Source: Deltaproteobacteria bacterium (GTDB lineage Bacteria > Myxococcota_A > UBA796 > UBA2385). From it: 53,389 bases of DNA. The translations under genes and the position numbers were made by a program. Where the stretch lies: positions 1 to 53,389 of the forward strand of contig JAEUKK010000162.1 in NCBI GenBank assembly GCA_016792625.1, read 5' to 3'. The first letter of the stretch is position 1. The number at the start of each line of letters is the position of its first letter. The notes under the pieces were generated by a model. It was given only the letters and a program-made list of their open reading frames with translations, did no database searches and was not told the origin of the DNA. Of this stretch, positions 9,727 through 18,506 are shown piece after piece.

Positions 9727-10677
9727 TCAGCAGACCGGCGCGGGGAGGGGCAGCCCCGCACACCAGGCCGAGATGGCGCCGCGCAGCTCGTCGAGGATGG
9801 CGTCGCTGAGGCCATCGTAGTAGCCCGCGGCGTGGGGCAGCAGGCAGAGGCGGGGGCGGTCGCCGACCGCGGCCATGCCCGGCCAGGGCTCGGTGGGGAA
9901 GACGTCCACGCCCAGCGCGCCGAGACGCCCCGCGTCCAGGGCGGCGAGCGCGGCCTCGACGTCGAGCACGTCCCCCCGCGCGGTGTTCACGAGCACCAGG
10001 CCCGGCCGCGCGTGGTCGAGCTCAGCCCGCCCCACCAGCCCCGTCGAGCCGCCTTCGAGGCGGCAGTGCAGGCTCACCGCCTGGGCCCGCGCGAACATCT
10101 CGGGCAGCGACACCTCCTCCACCCCCGCAGGCACGCCCAGCGGGTCGTGGCCCAGCACACGCGCGCCGAGGGCGGTCAGCACCTCGGCCATGCGCCGACC
10201 GATGACCCCGAGCCCCACCACGCCGATCTCGGCGCCGGTCACCCGCCGCATCCCCATCTGGTGCAGCCCGCCGCGGGCCCAGCGCCCGGCCTCCGCCTCG
10301 GCCCGCAGCGGCCCATGGGCGCGCAGCCCGTCGAGCAGCAGGGCCAGCGCGCTCTCCACCACCGCGTCGCGCCGGGCCTGGGGGCAGCGGCCCGCGGCGA
10401 TGCCCAAGCTGCGCAGAAGTTCGAGGTCGAGGTGCTCAAAACCGCTGGTCGTGGTCAGCACGAGCCGCACCGGCCCGAGCCGGGGGCGCAGCGCCTCGCC
10501 CACCGGGTCTTTGCTGGTCACCACGATGATCTCGGCGGGTGCGCCCGGCTCGACCACCTCGACGAGGTCGGCCAGCGCCGCGCGCTCTGCGGCGAGCTGC
10601 ACATCGGTCTCGTAAGGGCTGCGGCCCCACCGGCTGAGCCGCGGCCGGCCCGCTGCCCTCCCCGCTCCTGTCGCCAT
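9727..10677 (-). CDS. D-isomer-specific 2-hydroxyacid dehydrogenase
   Basis: This 316-residue protein belongs to the D-2-hydroxyacid dehydrogenase family (PF00389/PF02826). The Rossmann loop GLGVIG is at residues 155-160, with an acidic residue (HDP) at the end of the following strand favouring NAD. The catalytic Arg-Glu-His triad can be placed at Arg234 (NTARGD), Glu263 (PTEPW) and His282 (LLPHAAGY). It would reduce 2-oxoacids reversibly in the cytoplasm; the substrate is unknown. The start at 10677 has a strong GGAGGAG site, which lies in the short gap after the stop of the sulfatase-like gene, so the two are probably cotranscribed. Confidence 0.92.
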   Translation of the reverse strand: MATGAGRAAGRPRLSRWGRSPYETDVQLAAERAALADLVEVVEPGAPAEIIVVTSKDPVGEALRPRLGPVRLVLTTTSGFEHLDLELLRSLGIAAGRCPQARRDAVVESALALLLDGLRAHGPLRAEAEAGRWARGGLHQMGMRRVTGAEIGVVGLGVIGRRMAEVLTALGARVLGHDPLGVPAGVEEVSLPEMFARAQAVSLHCRLEGGSTGLVGRAELDHARPGLVLVNTARGDVLDVEAALAALDAGRLGALGVDVFPTEPWPGMAAVGDRPRLCLLPHAAGYYDGLSDAILDELRGAISAWCAGLPLPAPVC

Positions 10678-10694
10678 CGCCCCTCCTCCGCCCC

Positions 10695-12230
10695 TCAGTC
10701 TGGAGCGCTCTCTGCGTCGCCCACCGTCGGGCCGTCGTCGCGTGGGCGGTAGCCGAGCGCCTCCAGCGCCGCCGCGGTCGCTCCGTCGGGCGCCCACCGG
10801 TCGACCGCCGGCGCCGCCGCGGGCAGGGGCTGGTAGCGCCCGCCCACGGTCCGCTCTGCCGCCGCGTCGGGGCCGCGCCGCAGGCCGGCGACCTCGACCT
10901 TGCCCCCGGGGGCGAGCGGCAGGGGCGCCCCTGTGGGCAGCGGCGCGCCGTCCAAGGTGGCCTCAAGCAGGCCGATCACGCTGGTCGTCGCCACCGGCGC
11001 GCGCACCAGGCCACCAAAGGCGCCCGGCACCCGCACCGCGAGGGGCACGCGCAGCTCGGCGTCCTGCAGCGCGAGGCCATGGCCCTGGTGGCCGCCCTCG
11101 CCGAAGGCCTCGCCATGATCGGCGACCACCACGGCGAGGCGCTCGGGATCGACCGCGAGCAGGCGGAGCGCGCGGGCCCGGGCCTCCTCGACCAGCGCGG
11201 CGTGGCGGGCGCGCACCGCCTCGGGCGTGCAGTCGCGCACGTCGAGCCGCCCCAGGCAGGGCCGGCGGTGCTCGTGCGGGCCGATCAGGTGGACCCACAC
11301 AAAAGGCGCGCCGCCGCGCAGGGCCGCGGTCGCCGCCGCCTCGATCCGCGCGTCGGGCTCGTGGCTGGAGGGCGAGGGCCCGCCGCCCCACCGCGCGCGC
11401 AGGCCGCGCAGGTTGTGGGCGAGCAGCAGCGGCACCCGCCCGTCGTCGGTGTGCTCGATCTGGGCAAAACGGCGCTCAATGCCGATGCCCGCGCGCAGGT
11501 AGGGGTTGCTCAGCAGCGCGAGGCTGCCCGCCCGTCGACGACCGAGGCCCCAGCGCTCGGCCGCGGGCAGGCTGTGGCCGCCCTCGACCACCAGCCCGCC
11601 GCCGTGGCGCCGCACGGGCTCGCCGATGAGCAGGCTCAGCACGGCGGGCAAGGTCCACGGGGCCGCCGAGACCGCCTCGGCGTAGCGCCAGACCCCCGCC
11701 TCAGGGCCAAAGCCCGGATCATCGAGCAGGCCGTCATCTTCGCGCACCGTGTCGACGGTGATCAGCAGGGCCGGCTGCGCGGGTCGGCCCTGCTCGGGGG
11801 CCCATCGTGGGGCTGCGCGCGCACGGAGCGCGGGGCCAGCGCCGCCGAGCAAGGCCAAGCAGAGGCCGACCACCGGCCCGGGGGCCCAAGCGAGCGCCGC
11901 CAGCGCGGCCCCGCCCAAAATACCGAGGCTGAGGGCCTGCCCGGGCGCCCCGCCCGTCCGGCACAGCTCGGGGCCGAGGACCAGCCCGAGCAGCAGCAGG
12001 GCCAGGGCCCGGGGCCACCGCCCCCCGCTCGCCGCGGCGGCCGCGCCCCCACCGACCAAAACAATGGCCACGGCGGCGATCTCATAGGGCTCCGCCGCCA
12101 AGTCCAGCGGCCGAGGCCAGCGGGCCGCCGCGGCGAGCTCGGCCACCACGAAGGCCAGCCCGCACAGCGCGCCCCCCGCCGCCGACCGCCACCGCCCACC
12201 TTGGCCCCGCTCCGTCCCCGCTGCGCGCAC
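10695..12230 (-). CDS. Membrane-anchored sulfatase/alkaline-phosphatase superfamily protein
   Basis: This is a 511-residue protein read from a GTG with GGGAGGG upstream. Residues 15-135 form four or five hydrophobic helices. The rest resembles the sulfatase-like fold: ITVDTVRED at 157-165 (metal-binding Asp160), PWTLPAVLSLLIGEPVRRHG at 191-210, and VVADHGEAFGEGGHQGHG (Asp371, His372, His381). At the nucleophile position, WTLPA replaces the CxPxR of true sulfatases, so the residue is Thr and formylglycine maturation is not possible. A phosphotransferase or phosphodiesterase activity on an envelope glycan or lipid is a fair inference. It lies between a lipoprotein gene and the hydroxyacid dehydrogenase. 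Confidence 0.85.
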   Translation of the reverse strand: MRAAGTERGQGGRWRSAAGGALCGLAFVVAELAAAARWPRPLDLAAEPYEIAAVAIVLVGGGAAAAASGGRWPRALALLLLGLVLGPELCRTGGAPGQALSLGILGGAALAALAWAPGPVVGLCLALLGGAGPALRARAAPRWAPEQGRPAQPALLITVDTVREDDGLLDDPGFGPEAGVWRYAEAVSAAPWTLPAVLSLLIGEPVRRHGGGLVVEGGHSLPAAERWGLGRRRAGSLALLSNPYLRAGIGIERRFAQIEHTDDGRVPLLLAHNLRGLRARWGGGPSPSSHEPDARIEAAATAALRGGAPFVWVHLIGPHEHRRPCLGRLDVRDCTPEAVRARHAALVEEARARALRLLAVDPERLAVVVADHGEAFGEGGHQGHGLALQDAELRVPLAVRVPGAFGGLVRAPVATTSVIGLLEATLDGAPLPTGAPLPLAPGGKVEVAGLRRGPDAAAERTVGGRYQPLPAAAPAVDRWAPDGATAAALEALGYRPRDDGPTVGDAESAPD

Positions 12231-12298
12231 GCGCCCTCCCCGCGTCGCCGCTCGGCCCGCGCCGCCGGCTCTATCGCCGCCCCCGGTCCGCGCCCTGC

Positions 12299-13135
12299 CT
12301 ACATCGCGACCGGCCCGTTGGCCCGCCCCGGCTGCGGGCGGGTGCCCTTGGGATGCGAGATCAGCGGCGGGCGCGCGAGCTCCGGCGTGGCCGCATCCGA
12401 GGGCAGCGGCAGGCCCAGCGGCGACCGCAGGCGCCCCCGCACCAGCGCCGGGCGACCGTCGGGCAGCTCCACCCGCTGCTGGACCAGATGCTCAACGAAA
12501 ACAGCGTAAGGGCGATGATCTGCGCGCAGGTCCAAGCCCGGCGGCTGGTGCGCGGGGCCGCCGAGCGGGCAGCGCTGCTCGGCGCCGTCCACCCGCACGA
12601 TGAGGCTCAGCGCGGAATGATCCGCCTCACCAGGCAGGCGGAGCTGGCCAAGCGGCTCGACAAGGTAGCGCCCGGCCCGCGGCGCGTCGGCGAAGCGGAG
12701 GGCGCCCGGCCGCCGCCAATGGTTCGAGAACACCGCCGCCTCGCGCCAAGACAGGTCGGCCCAGATGCGCGGGGCAGCGTCGCCCGCCGGCCCCCCAGCC
12801 TCGGGCGCCACCGCGAGGATGGCCTCGTGGCGGCCCACCTCGGCCTGCCAAGGCATGAGCACGGGCGCACCCAGGTCGACCCCCAGGCCCGCGGCCACCG
12901 GCGCGCCCCGCAGCTCGTCAGACCAGCAGCCGCCCGCCAAGAGCTGGGGCGGCTCAGGGGCGGCGGCCGCCCGCAAGCGCAGGGGCCCAGCGCGGCGGCC
13001 ATCGGCGTCAAGCTCGGCCACCGCGTCAATCACGATGAGCCCCGGGCCGCTGGGAAGCGCAGCCGGCGACCCCGCGCAGCCCACGAGGGCCAGCGCGGCC
13101 AGCGAAGTGACCGTCGACGAGGCTGGTGCGGGCAC
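12299..13135 (-). CDS. Predicted lipoprotein of unknown function
   Basis: This 278-residue protein starts at a GTG with GGGGAGGAG six bases upstream. The signal peptide ends in the lipobox LVGC at about residue 20. The mature part shows no family I recognise. It has regular beta-like segments (PLRLRAAAAPEP, HEAILAVAPEA, LSLIVRVDG), two Cys that might pair, and a Pro-rich tail. It is the first gene of the leftward run that continues with the sulfatase-like protein 68 bases on. It is divergent from the acyl-CoA dehydrogenase gene and shares the 155-base promoter region with it. Confidence 0.8.
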   Translation of the reverse strand: MPAPASSTVTSLAALALVGCAGSPAALPSGPGLIVIDAVAELDADGRRAGPLRLRAAAAPEPPQLLAGGCWSDELRGAPVAAGLGVDLGAPVLMPWQAEVGRHEAILAVAPEAGGPAGDAAPRIWADLSWREAAVFSNHWRRPGALRFADAPRAGRYLVEPLGQLRLPGEADHSALSLIVRVDGAEQRCPLGGPAHQPPGLDLRADHRPYAVFVEHLVQQRVELPDGRPALVRGRLRSPLGLPLPSDAATPELARPPLISHPKGTRPQPGRANGPVAM

Positions 13136-13242
13136 GGGCGGCTCCTCCCCGGCGCTGCAACGGATCGGGCGCGGCGCGGCCTGAGCCTGCCACAGGCGGA
13201 CCCGTCCGGCGACCGGCCCGCTGGCGGCTGTGCTGCGAAAGA

Positions 13243-13265
13243 TATAATGAATGAGCGTTCATTCA
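13243..13265 (+). promoter_or_regulatory. TATAAT box overlapped by FadR/TetR-type palindromic operator
   Basis: A perfect -10 hexamer TATAAT at 13243-13248 is immediately followed by TGAATGAGCGTTCATTCA at 13248-13265. The outer seven bases of each half are perfectly complementary; only two central positions break the symmetry. This is the layout of operators bound by TetR-family fatty-acid regulators (Bacillus FadR sites have the same TGAATGA/TCATTCA arms). Its position would block transcription of the acyl-CoA dehydrogenase gene. No good -35 match is visible. The regulator gene is not in the window. Confidence 0.75.
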
Positions 13266-13290
13266 CTCCCCCCGCTGCAGGAGGCTCCCG

Positions 13291-15111
13291 ATGAGCACCA
13301 CCGTCTTCTCCGCCGATCTCCGGGACATCCGCTTCGTCCTCCACGAGGTCCTCCACACCTCCGAGACCCTCAAGGCCTTCCCGGCGCACGCAGAGCTCGA
13401 GACCGAGCTCATCGACTCGATGCTCGACACCGCCTACGACGTGGCCCGCGACCAGCTCCACCCGCTCAACCGCGTGGGCGACCGCGAGGGCGTGCACTTC
13501 GCCGACAACGCGTGCAAGACCCCCACCGGCTTCCGCGACACCTTCAAAGAGCTGGCCGCCGGCGGCTGGATCGGCATCTCCGCCAGCGCAGAATTCGGCG
13601 GCATGGGCCTGCCCCACATCATGGACACGTGCACCGGCGAGCTGTTCACCGGCGCGGCGCCCGCCTTTGTGATGTACCCGGGCCTGACCAAGGCGGCGGC
13701 GAACCTGCTCGCCATCTTCGGGCCCGAAGACAAGAAGGCCCTCTGTTGCACCAAGATGTTCGCCGGCGAGTGGGGCGGCACCATGTGCCTGACCGAGCCC
13801 GGCGCGGGCTCTGACGTCGGCAGCAACACCACCAAGGCCACCCCGAGCGACGAGCCGGGCGTCTACCACCTCGAAGGTGAGAAGATCTGGATCTCGGGCG
13901 GTGACCAAGACCTCACCGACAACATCATCCACCTCGTGCTCGCCCGCACCCCGGGCGCGCCGGCCGGCACCAAGGGTCTGTCCATCTTTTTGGTGCCCAA
14001 GTTCGAGTTCGAGGCCGACGGCACGCTCGGCGCCCGCAACGGCATCTATGTCGAGGGCATCGAGCACAAGATGGGCATCAACGGCAGCGCCACCTGCGCC
14101 ATCGCGCTGGGCGCCAAGCACGCCTGCAAGGGCTGGCTCATCGGCGAAGAGGGCCAGGGCATGCCCATCATGTTCCACATGATGAACGAGGCCCGCATCG
14201 CGGTCGGCGTGCAGGGCCTCTCGGCCGCCGCCGCCGGCTACCAGTACGCCAAGGCCTTCGCCGCCGAGCGCATCCAGGGCGTTGATATCAAAGACTTCGG
14301 CAACGCCGCCGCGGCCAAGGTCACCATCAACCGCCACCCCAACGTGCGCCGCATGTTGATGTGGCAGAAGGTGCACGTCGAGGCCCTGCGCGCGCTGGTC
14401 TACGACACCACGCTGAAGGCCGATGTGGCCCACAACACCACTGACCCCGATATCAAGCGCGAGCTCGATGGCCATGTCGAGCTGATGACCCCTATCGTCA
14501 AGGCCTATGCCAGCGACAAGGGCTTTGACAGCGCCGTCTACGCGGTCCAGGTCTTCGGCGGCAGCGGCTACACCCAAGAGTACCCCGTCGAGCAGATCGT
14601 CCGCGACACGAAAATCAGCAGCATCTATGAGGGCACCAACGGCATCCAGGCGATGGACTTGCTCGGCCGCAAGATGCGCAAGGGCAGCGGCGTGCTCTTC
14701 CTCAACTGGCTCAACCACTGCAACGAAGAGCTCGAGCGCTGCAAAGAGCTCGACGAGCTCAAGCCCCTGGTCGCCAGCTTCGAGAAGGCCCGCGACAGCC
14801 TGGGCAACAGCGCGATGCACCTCGGCGCGCTCGGCATGGAGGGCAAGCTCCACGCGGCGATGCTGCAGTCCAAGAACTTCCTCGATCAGTTCGGCAACGT
14901 CATCCTCGGCATGTACACGCTGCAGCAGGCCCGCATCGCGCTGACCACGCTGGCCGCCGGCGGGGTGAGCGCCGACGACGAGGTCTTCTACAAGGGCAAG
15001 CTGCTCAACGCCCGCTTCTACATGGGCCAGGTGCTGCCGATGGCCCTGGCCCTCGGCAAGGTCGTGACCAGCAACGACGAGTCTGTGTTCGACGACAGCC
15101 TCTTCGTGTGA
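13291..15111 (+). CDS. Large acyl-CoA dehydrogenase (DmdC-like subgroup)
   Basis: This is a 606-residue flavoenzyme of the acyl-CoA dehydrogenase superfamily, in the longer subgroup of about 600 residues that has an extra N-terminal helical segment and an additional C-terminal domain (DmdC and relatives). Characteristic segments are GGWIGISASAEFGGMGLP, MCLTEPGAGSDVGS, a GEKIWISGGDQD strand pair, QVFGGSGYTQEYPVEQ and YEGTNGIQAMDLLGRK. It would oxidise an acyl-CoA to the enoyl-CoA in beta-oxidation or a related pathway. The ATG has a perfect AGGAGG at 13279-13284. The upstream palindrome suggests repression relieved by a long-chain acyl-CoA. A hairpin terminator follows the stop. Confidence 0.95.
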   Translation: MSTTVFSADLRDIRFVLHEVLHTSETLKAFPAHAELETELIDSMLDTAYDVARDQLHPLNRVGDREGVHFADNACKTPTGFRDTFKELAAGGWIGISASAEFGGMGLPHIMDTCTGELFTGAAPAFVMYPGLTKAAANLLAIFGPEDKKALCCTKMFAGEWGGTMCLTEPGAGSDVGSNTTKATPSDEPGVYHLEGEKIWISGGDQDLTDNIIHLVLARTPGAPAGTKGLSIFLVPKFEFEADGTLGARNGIYVEGIEHKMGINGSATCAIALGAKHACKGWLIGEEGQGMPIMFHMMNEARIAVGVQGLSAAAAGYQYAKAFAAERIQGVDIKDFGNAAAAKVTINRHPNVRRMLMWQKVHVEALRALVYDTTLKADVAHNTTDPDIKRELDGHVELMTPIVKAYASDKGFDSAVYAVQVFGGSGYTQEYPVEQIVRDTKISSIYEGTNGIQAMDLLGRKMRKGSGVLFLNWLNHCNEELERCKELDELKPLVASFEKARDSLGNSAMHLGALGMEGKLHAAMLQSKNFLDQFGNVILGMYTLQQARIALTTLAAGGVSADDEVFYKGKLLNARFYMGQVLPMALALGKVVTSNDESVFDDSLFV

Positions 15112-15155
15112 AGGCTGCGCTGGGGTCTGTCCACCCGCGGTCGATAGACCCCTCT

Positions 15156-15194
15156 CTCCGGCCCGGCGGCGCGCCCGTCAGGCCGGGGTTTTTT
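15156..15194 (+). terminator. Rho-independent terminator after acyl-CoA dehydrogenase
   Basis: CTCCGGCC at 15156-15163 can pair with GGCCGGGG at 15181-15188 (eight pairs, one of them G-U) around a 17-base loop. Six T residues follow at 15189-15194. It lies 45 bases after the dehydrogenase stop codon. Confidence 0.8.
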
Positions 15195-15220
15195 GGGGGG
15201 CCCGCCCACAGACCCCCTGG

Positions 15221-15350
15221 GCGGCCCGGCTGCGCCGTCGGGCGCCTGCGCGCGCGGCGGGGCCCCGGGCGGCGCCGAGGTCGCCGCCCGCCCGCCTTGG
15301 TCGGGGCGGCGCCCCGACCGGCTGCGCCGCGCTCCGGCCCCCTGCCGCGG
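15221..15350 (-). repeat. REP1 element, copy 1 (about 130 bp)
   Basis: This sequence recurs nearly unchanged at 18372, 24100 and 27171 and in part at 20944 and 30323. It contains a perfect hairpin with arms GGTCGGGGC and GCCCCGACC around a three-base loop, plus further GC-rich inverted repeats. It is placed on the minus strand because its complement begins like the REP2 elements near 46-53 kb (CGGCAGGGAGC). This copy separates two convergent genes. Confidence 0.85.
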
Positions 15351-15384
15351 TGACGAGCGGCGGTGATGACCAGGCGGCCCGCGC

Positions 15385-16005
15385 TCAGCGCCGCCCGCGG
15401 AAAACGGCCTTGATCAGCGCAATGAACTGCCCCAGCAGCCACCGCAGCAGGCCCCTCTGCGCCCGGCTGAGGTCAGCGGGCCCCGGGCCCGCCCCCGGCG
15501 CGCGACGGGGGCGCGGTGGCGCGGGAGGTGCGCCGCGCGGCGCGGACCGGCGCGGCTCGTCGGCGCCCAGGCGCAGCGCCTGCGCAAGCCGCGCGTGCAG
15601 GTCTTCGCGCAGCACGAGGCCCATCGCCTCTTGGGGCCGCTCGCGGGTCTCACCTGCCAGATCAACGAGCAGGAAGCCATCTTCGCGCTCAAAATACTCC
15701 AAGAAGACCTCGCGCAGCACCCCCTTGCCCTTGCCGAACCACACCACGCAGATGGGCTCGGTGCAGGTGCGCAGGGCGGCGCGAGCCTCGGCCGCCCGCA
15801 TCCCGTGCAGGTCGAGCAGCTGCACCTCGGCCTCGAGGGCGCCGCACGCGCGCAGGGCGGCGCGCAGCGCGGGGCCCGCCTCGTCCAACAAGCTGTGGGC
15901 GCGGGCCACGCGGTCGAGCTGGGGGTCAACCTCGAAGTCATAGGCGAGGTGCTGCACCAGCGGCTCAAAGGCGTCGACGATGGAGGGGTGCGCGCCTCTG
16001 GGCAT
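15385..16005 (-). CDS. Hypothetical cytoplasmic protein, possible degenerate Smr-like segment
   Basis: This 206-residue protein starts at the ATG complementary to 16003-16005; the frame is open further upstream but there it looks non-coding. The middle reads LLDLHGMRAAEARAAL followed by WFGKGKGVLREVFLEYF. That recalls the LDxH and HGxGxG signatures of Smr domains (nucleic-acid nicking), but the spacing is about a dozen residues shorter than usual and the second His is replaced by Phe, so function is doubtful. A Pro/Arg-rich linker and an amphipathic C-terminal helix (LLRWLLGQFIALIKAVF) follow. No signal peptide is visible. It is divergent from the first Cys/Asp-repeat lipoprotein. Confidence 0.65.
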   Translation of the reverse strand: MPRGAHPSIVDAFEPLVQHLAYDFEVDPQLDRVARAHSLLDEAGPALRAALRACGALEAEVQLLDLHGMRAAEARAALRTCTEPICVVWFGKGKGVLREVFLEYFEREDGFLLVDLAGETRERPQEAMGLVLREDLHARLAQALRLGADEPRRSAPRGAPPAPPRPRRAPGAGPGPADLSRAQRGLLRWLLGQFIALIKAVFRGRR

Positions 16006-16139
16006 TGCGCAGCCTAACCGCTTGGCGGGCCCCCGAAGCCGCACGCGGGATGAACGGCCGTGGTCTGCAAGGGCGTGAAACGGCGGTACCGTCAAGGCCG
16101 CGGCTACGGGGGCGAAGCGCCGCTGCACCCGGAGCCCCC

Positions 16140-18365
16140 ATGCCCACCGCGCCCGCCCACGCCCGCCTGCTCACCCTGCTCGCCGCCCTTGGCGCCTGCG
16201 ATGCTCCTGCGCCCGGCCCCAGGTCCGAGGGCGGCGACCCAGCCACCCCGTCCGTAGAGGCGACAGACAACGACACATCCCCCTCCGATGGTGAATACGA
16301 CCATGGCGAGGCCGAGTATACCCGTGACGATACCGGCGGCGGGGGTGAAGTGAGCGGCGAAGGCACCGCTGACGGCGCGGACGGCGCAGACGGCGCGGAC
16401 GGCGCAGACGGCGTGGACGGCGCTGACGGCACGGACGGCGGCGAAGGCGCAGGCGGCGCGGACGGCGGCGACGGCGGCGACGGCGCAGGCGGCACGGACG
16501 GCGCAGACGGCGCGGACGGCGCAGACGGCGCGGACGGCGCGACACCCGACGACAGCGGCGCTCCGCCGCCACCCGCCGAAGACTGCGACCTCCCCGGCGA
16601 CGAAGACACCGACGGTGACGCTGACTGCGACGACACCGACTGCGCCGACGCGCCCGCCTGCCGATCCTGGCCCGAAGACTGCGCGACCGCGGGCGACGAA
16701 GACACCGACGGTGACGCTGACTGCGACGACACAGACTGCGCCGACACACCCGCCTGCACCCCCATAGAGGACTGCTACGATGCGCTCGACCACGACGCCG
16801 ACGGCCTCTACCCCTGGGAAGACCCCGACTGTGTCGGGCCACACTCGTACTACGAGGTCCTCTGCGACAATGGTATCGACGACAACGAGTCCGGCGGTAT
16901 CGACTGCGAAGACCCGACCTGCGCGCCGCTCCCTGCCTGCGCCGAGGTCTGCGATGACCACCTCGACACGGACCTCAGCGGCCTCGCCGACTGCCTCGAC
17001 CCGGCATGTGACGAAGACCCGGCCTGCGACGAGGACTGTGCGGACGGTCTCGATAACAACGACGACCTGCGGGTAGACTGCGAAGATCCCCGCTGCGACG
17101 CCGATCCCGCTTGTGTCGAAGACTGCGCCGATGGCCTCGACAACGACGGCGACGGGGCGACGGACTGCGCTGACCCCGCCTGTGCCCTCGACCCCAGCTG
17201 CGGCGAGGACTGCGCCGATGGCCTCGACAACGACGACGACGGTGCGACCGACTGCGCCGACGCCGACTGCGCCGACCCCAGCTGCGCCGAAGACTGTGCC
17301 AACGGGGTCGATGACGACCTCGACCAGTGGACCGACTGCCTGGACACCGACTGCGCGGCCGACCCGGCCTGCGGCGAAGGCTCCAGTCTCAACGACTGCG
17401 CGGATGGCTTCGACGTAGACCGTGATGGCCTAACCGACTGCGCCGACCCTGGTTGTCTCGGCCATCCCGACTGCGTGAACGACTGCGCCACCTATCCCGA
17501 CTTGAATGGCGACGGCCTGGCGGGGTGCGACGACCCCAGCTGCACCGACCCCTCCTGCGACGAGGTCTGCGGCGACGGTCGAGACAATGACGTGGACGGC
17601 GTCACCGACTGCGCCGACCCTGACTGCTACGAGGTGATCGCGTGCGCCGAGCAGTGCGAGGCCCCCGGCGACGAGGACCAAGACGGGCTCTGGGACTGCG
17701 CCGACCCCGACTGCGCGGCGGGCTGCGTCGAAGACTGCGGCGGGACGGGCGATCTCGACGGCGACGGGGCGGCGGGCTGCGCCGACCCCGACTGCGCGAC
17801 CGACGGCAACTGCTTGACCCGCGTGCTCGAGATCGGCGCCGGGCAGGGCATCTATTGCTCCAGCAGCGCAGAGGACCCGCACCGTTCCTACATCTGGGAG
17901 AGCACGATGGAGGTCACGGCCATCGCCCCAGACTCGGCCATGACCCTGGTGCAGCCCGACGGGCAGGAGCTGGCGCGCTGCCCGGTGCGCGGGCGCTCCC
18001 TCAGCTTTGCGTGGTGGGCGCCGGAGTCCTCCAACGAGTTCTTCTTTCCCTGGCCTGGAGAGCAGCAGCTTCGCGGCCCCTGCTCAATGTATGACCTCGG
18101 TACGCACCCGACCGCCATCGGCGAGCCCGCGGCCTTCGTTATCGACGCGGCCGGCGCCGACCGCCGCGCCTGGGTGCACCCCATCGACTTCTCCTACGAC
18201 CGTATCCCCCGGGGGCTCAGCGACGATGACCGCGGCCTTCGCGTCTACATCGGCGCTGAGCACGTGCTGGCCGCCCGCCTGCCCAACGGGGTGCCCCCGG
18301 TCGAGGTGCCCTATGCCGGCACCACCACCCAGTGCGTCGAGCTCGAGCTGCTGCCCCCGCGCTGA
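16140..18365 (+). CDS. Lipoprotein with collagen-like GAD tract and 14 Cys/Asp-rich repeats
   Basis: This is a 741-residue protein. The lipobox LGAC (Cys20) follows a short signal peptide, and GGAG precedes the ATG at 16140. Residues 75-140 are a Gly-x-Asp triplet tract (GAD, GTD, GVD), resembling a collagen-like rod. I count 14 repeats of about 27-29 residues with the pattern C-D-G-x-D-N-D-x-D-G-x-x-D-C-x-D-x-x-C-x-x-x-P-x-C. These are similar to thrombospondin type 3 and EF-hand-like calcium loops, with four Cys each. The last 180 residues form a different domain that is not shared with the array downstream. It is probably exposed on the outer surface and binds divalent cations (inference). 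It converges on the UnbV lipoprotein gene. Confidence 0.85.
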   Translation: MPTAPAHARLLTLLAALGACDAPAPGPRSEGGDPATPSVEATDNDTSPSDGEYDHGEAEYTRDDTGGGGEVSGEGTADGADGADGADGADGVDGADGTDGGEGAGGADGGDGGDGAGGTDGADGADGADGADGATPDDSGAPPPPAEDCDLPGDEDTDGDADCDDTDCADAPACRSWPEDCATAGDEDTDGDADCDDTDCADTPACTPIEDCYDALDHDADGLYPWEDPDCVGPHSYYEVLCDNGIDDNESGGIDCEDPTCAPLPACAEVCDDHLDTDLSGLADCLDPACDEDPACDEDCADGLDNNDDLRVDCEDPRCDADPACVEDCADGLDNDGDGATDCADPACALDPSCGEDCADGLDNDDDGATDCADADCADPSCAEDCANGVDDDLDQWTDCLDTDCAADPACGEGSSLNDCADGFDVDRDGLTDCADPGCLGHPDCVNDCATYPDLNGDGLAGCDDPSCTDPSCDEVCGDGRDNDVDGVTDCADPDCYEVIACAEQCEAPGDEDQDGLWDCADPDCAAGCVEDCGGTGDLDGDGAAGCADPDCATDGNCLTRVLEIGAGQGIYCSSSAEDPHRSYIWESTMEVTAIAPDSAMTLVQPDGQELARCPVRGRSLSFAWWAPESSNEFFFPWPGEQQLRGPCSMYDLGTHPTAIGEPAAFVIDAAGADRRAWVHPIDFSYDRIPRGLSDDDRGLRVYIGAEHVLAARLPNGVPPVEVPYAGTTTQCVELELLPPR

Positions 18366-18371
18366 CATACG

Positions 18372-18501
18372 GCGGCCCGGCTGCGCCGTCGGGCGCCTCC
18401 GCGCGCGGCGGGGCCCCGGGCGGCGCCAAGGTCGCCGCCCGCCCGCCTTGGTCGGGGCCGCGCCCCGACCGGCTGCGCCGCGCTCCGGCTCCCTGCCGCG
18501 G
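18372..18501 (-). repeat. REP1 element, copy 2
   Basis: This near-identical copy of the REP1 repeat includes the GGTCGGGGC/GCCCCGACC hairpin. It fills almost the whole gap between two convergent genes and could act as a bidirectional terminator. Confidence 0.85.
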
Positions 18502-18506
18502 GGCGC

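Noticed and set aside
10695..12230. Annotation as arylsulfatase
   Set aside because: The formylglycine motif CxPxR is absent; only the metal-binding parts of the superfamily are present.
16104..16961. Minus-strand frames with Val/Ala or Ser/Pro repeats opposite the first Cys/Asp-repeat lipoprotein
   Set aside because: The periodicity comes from the 9-bp GAD coding repeat read backwards. The plus strand has a lipobox and homologues in the window.
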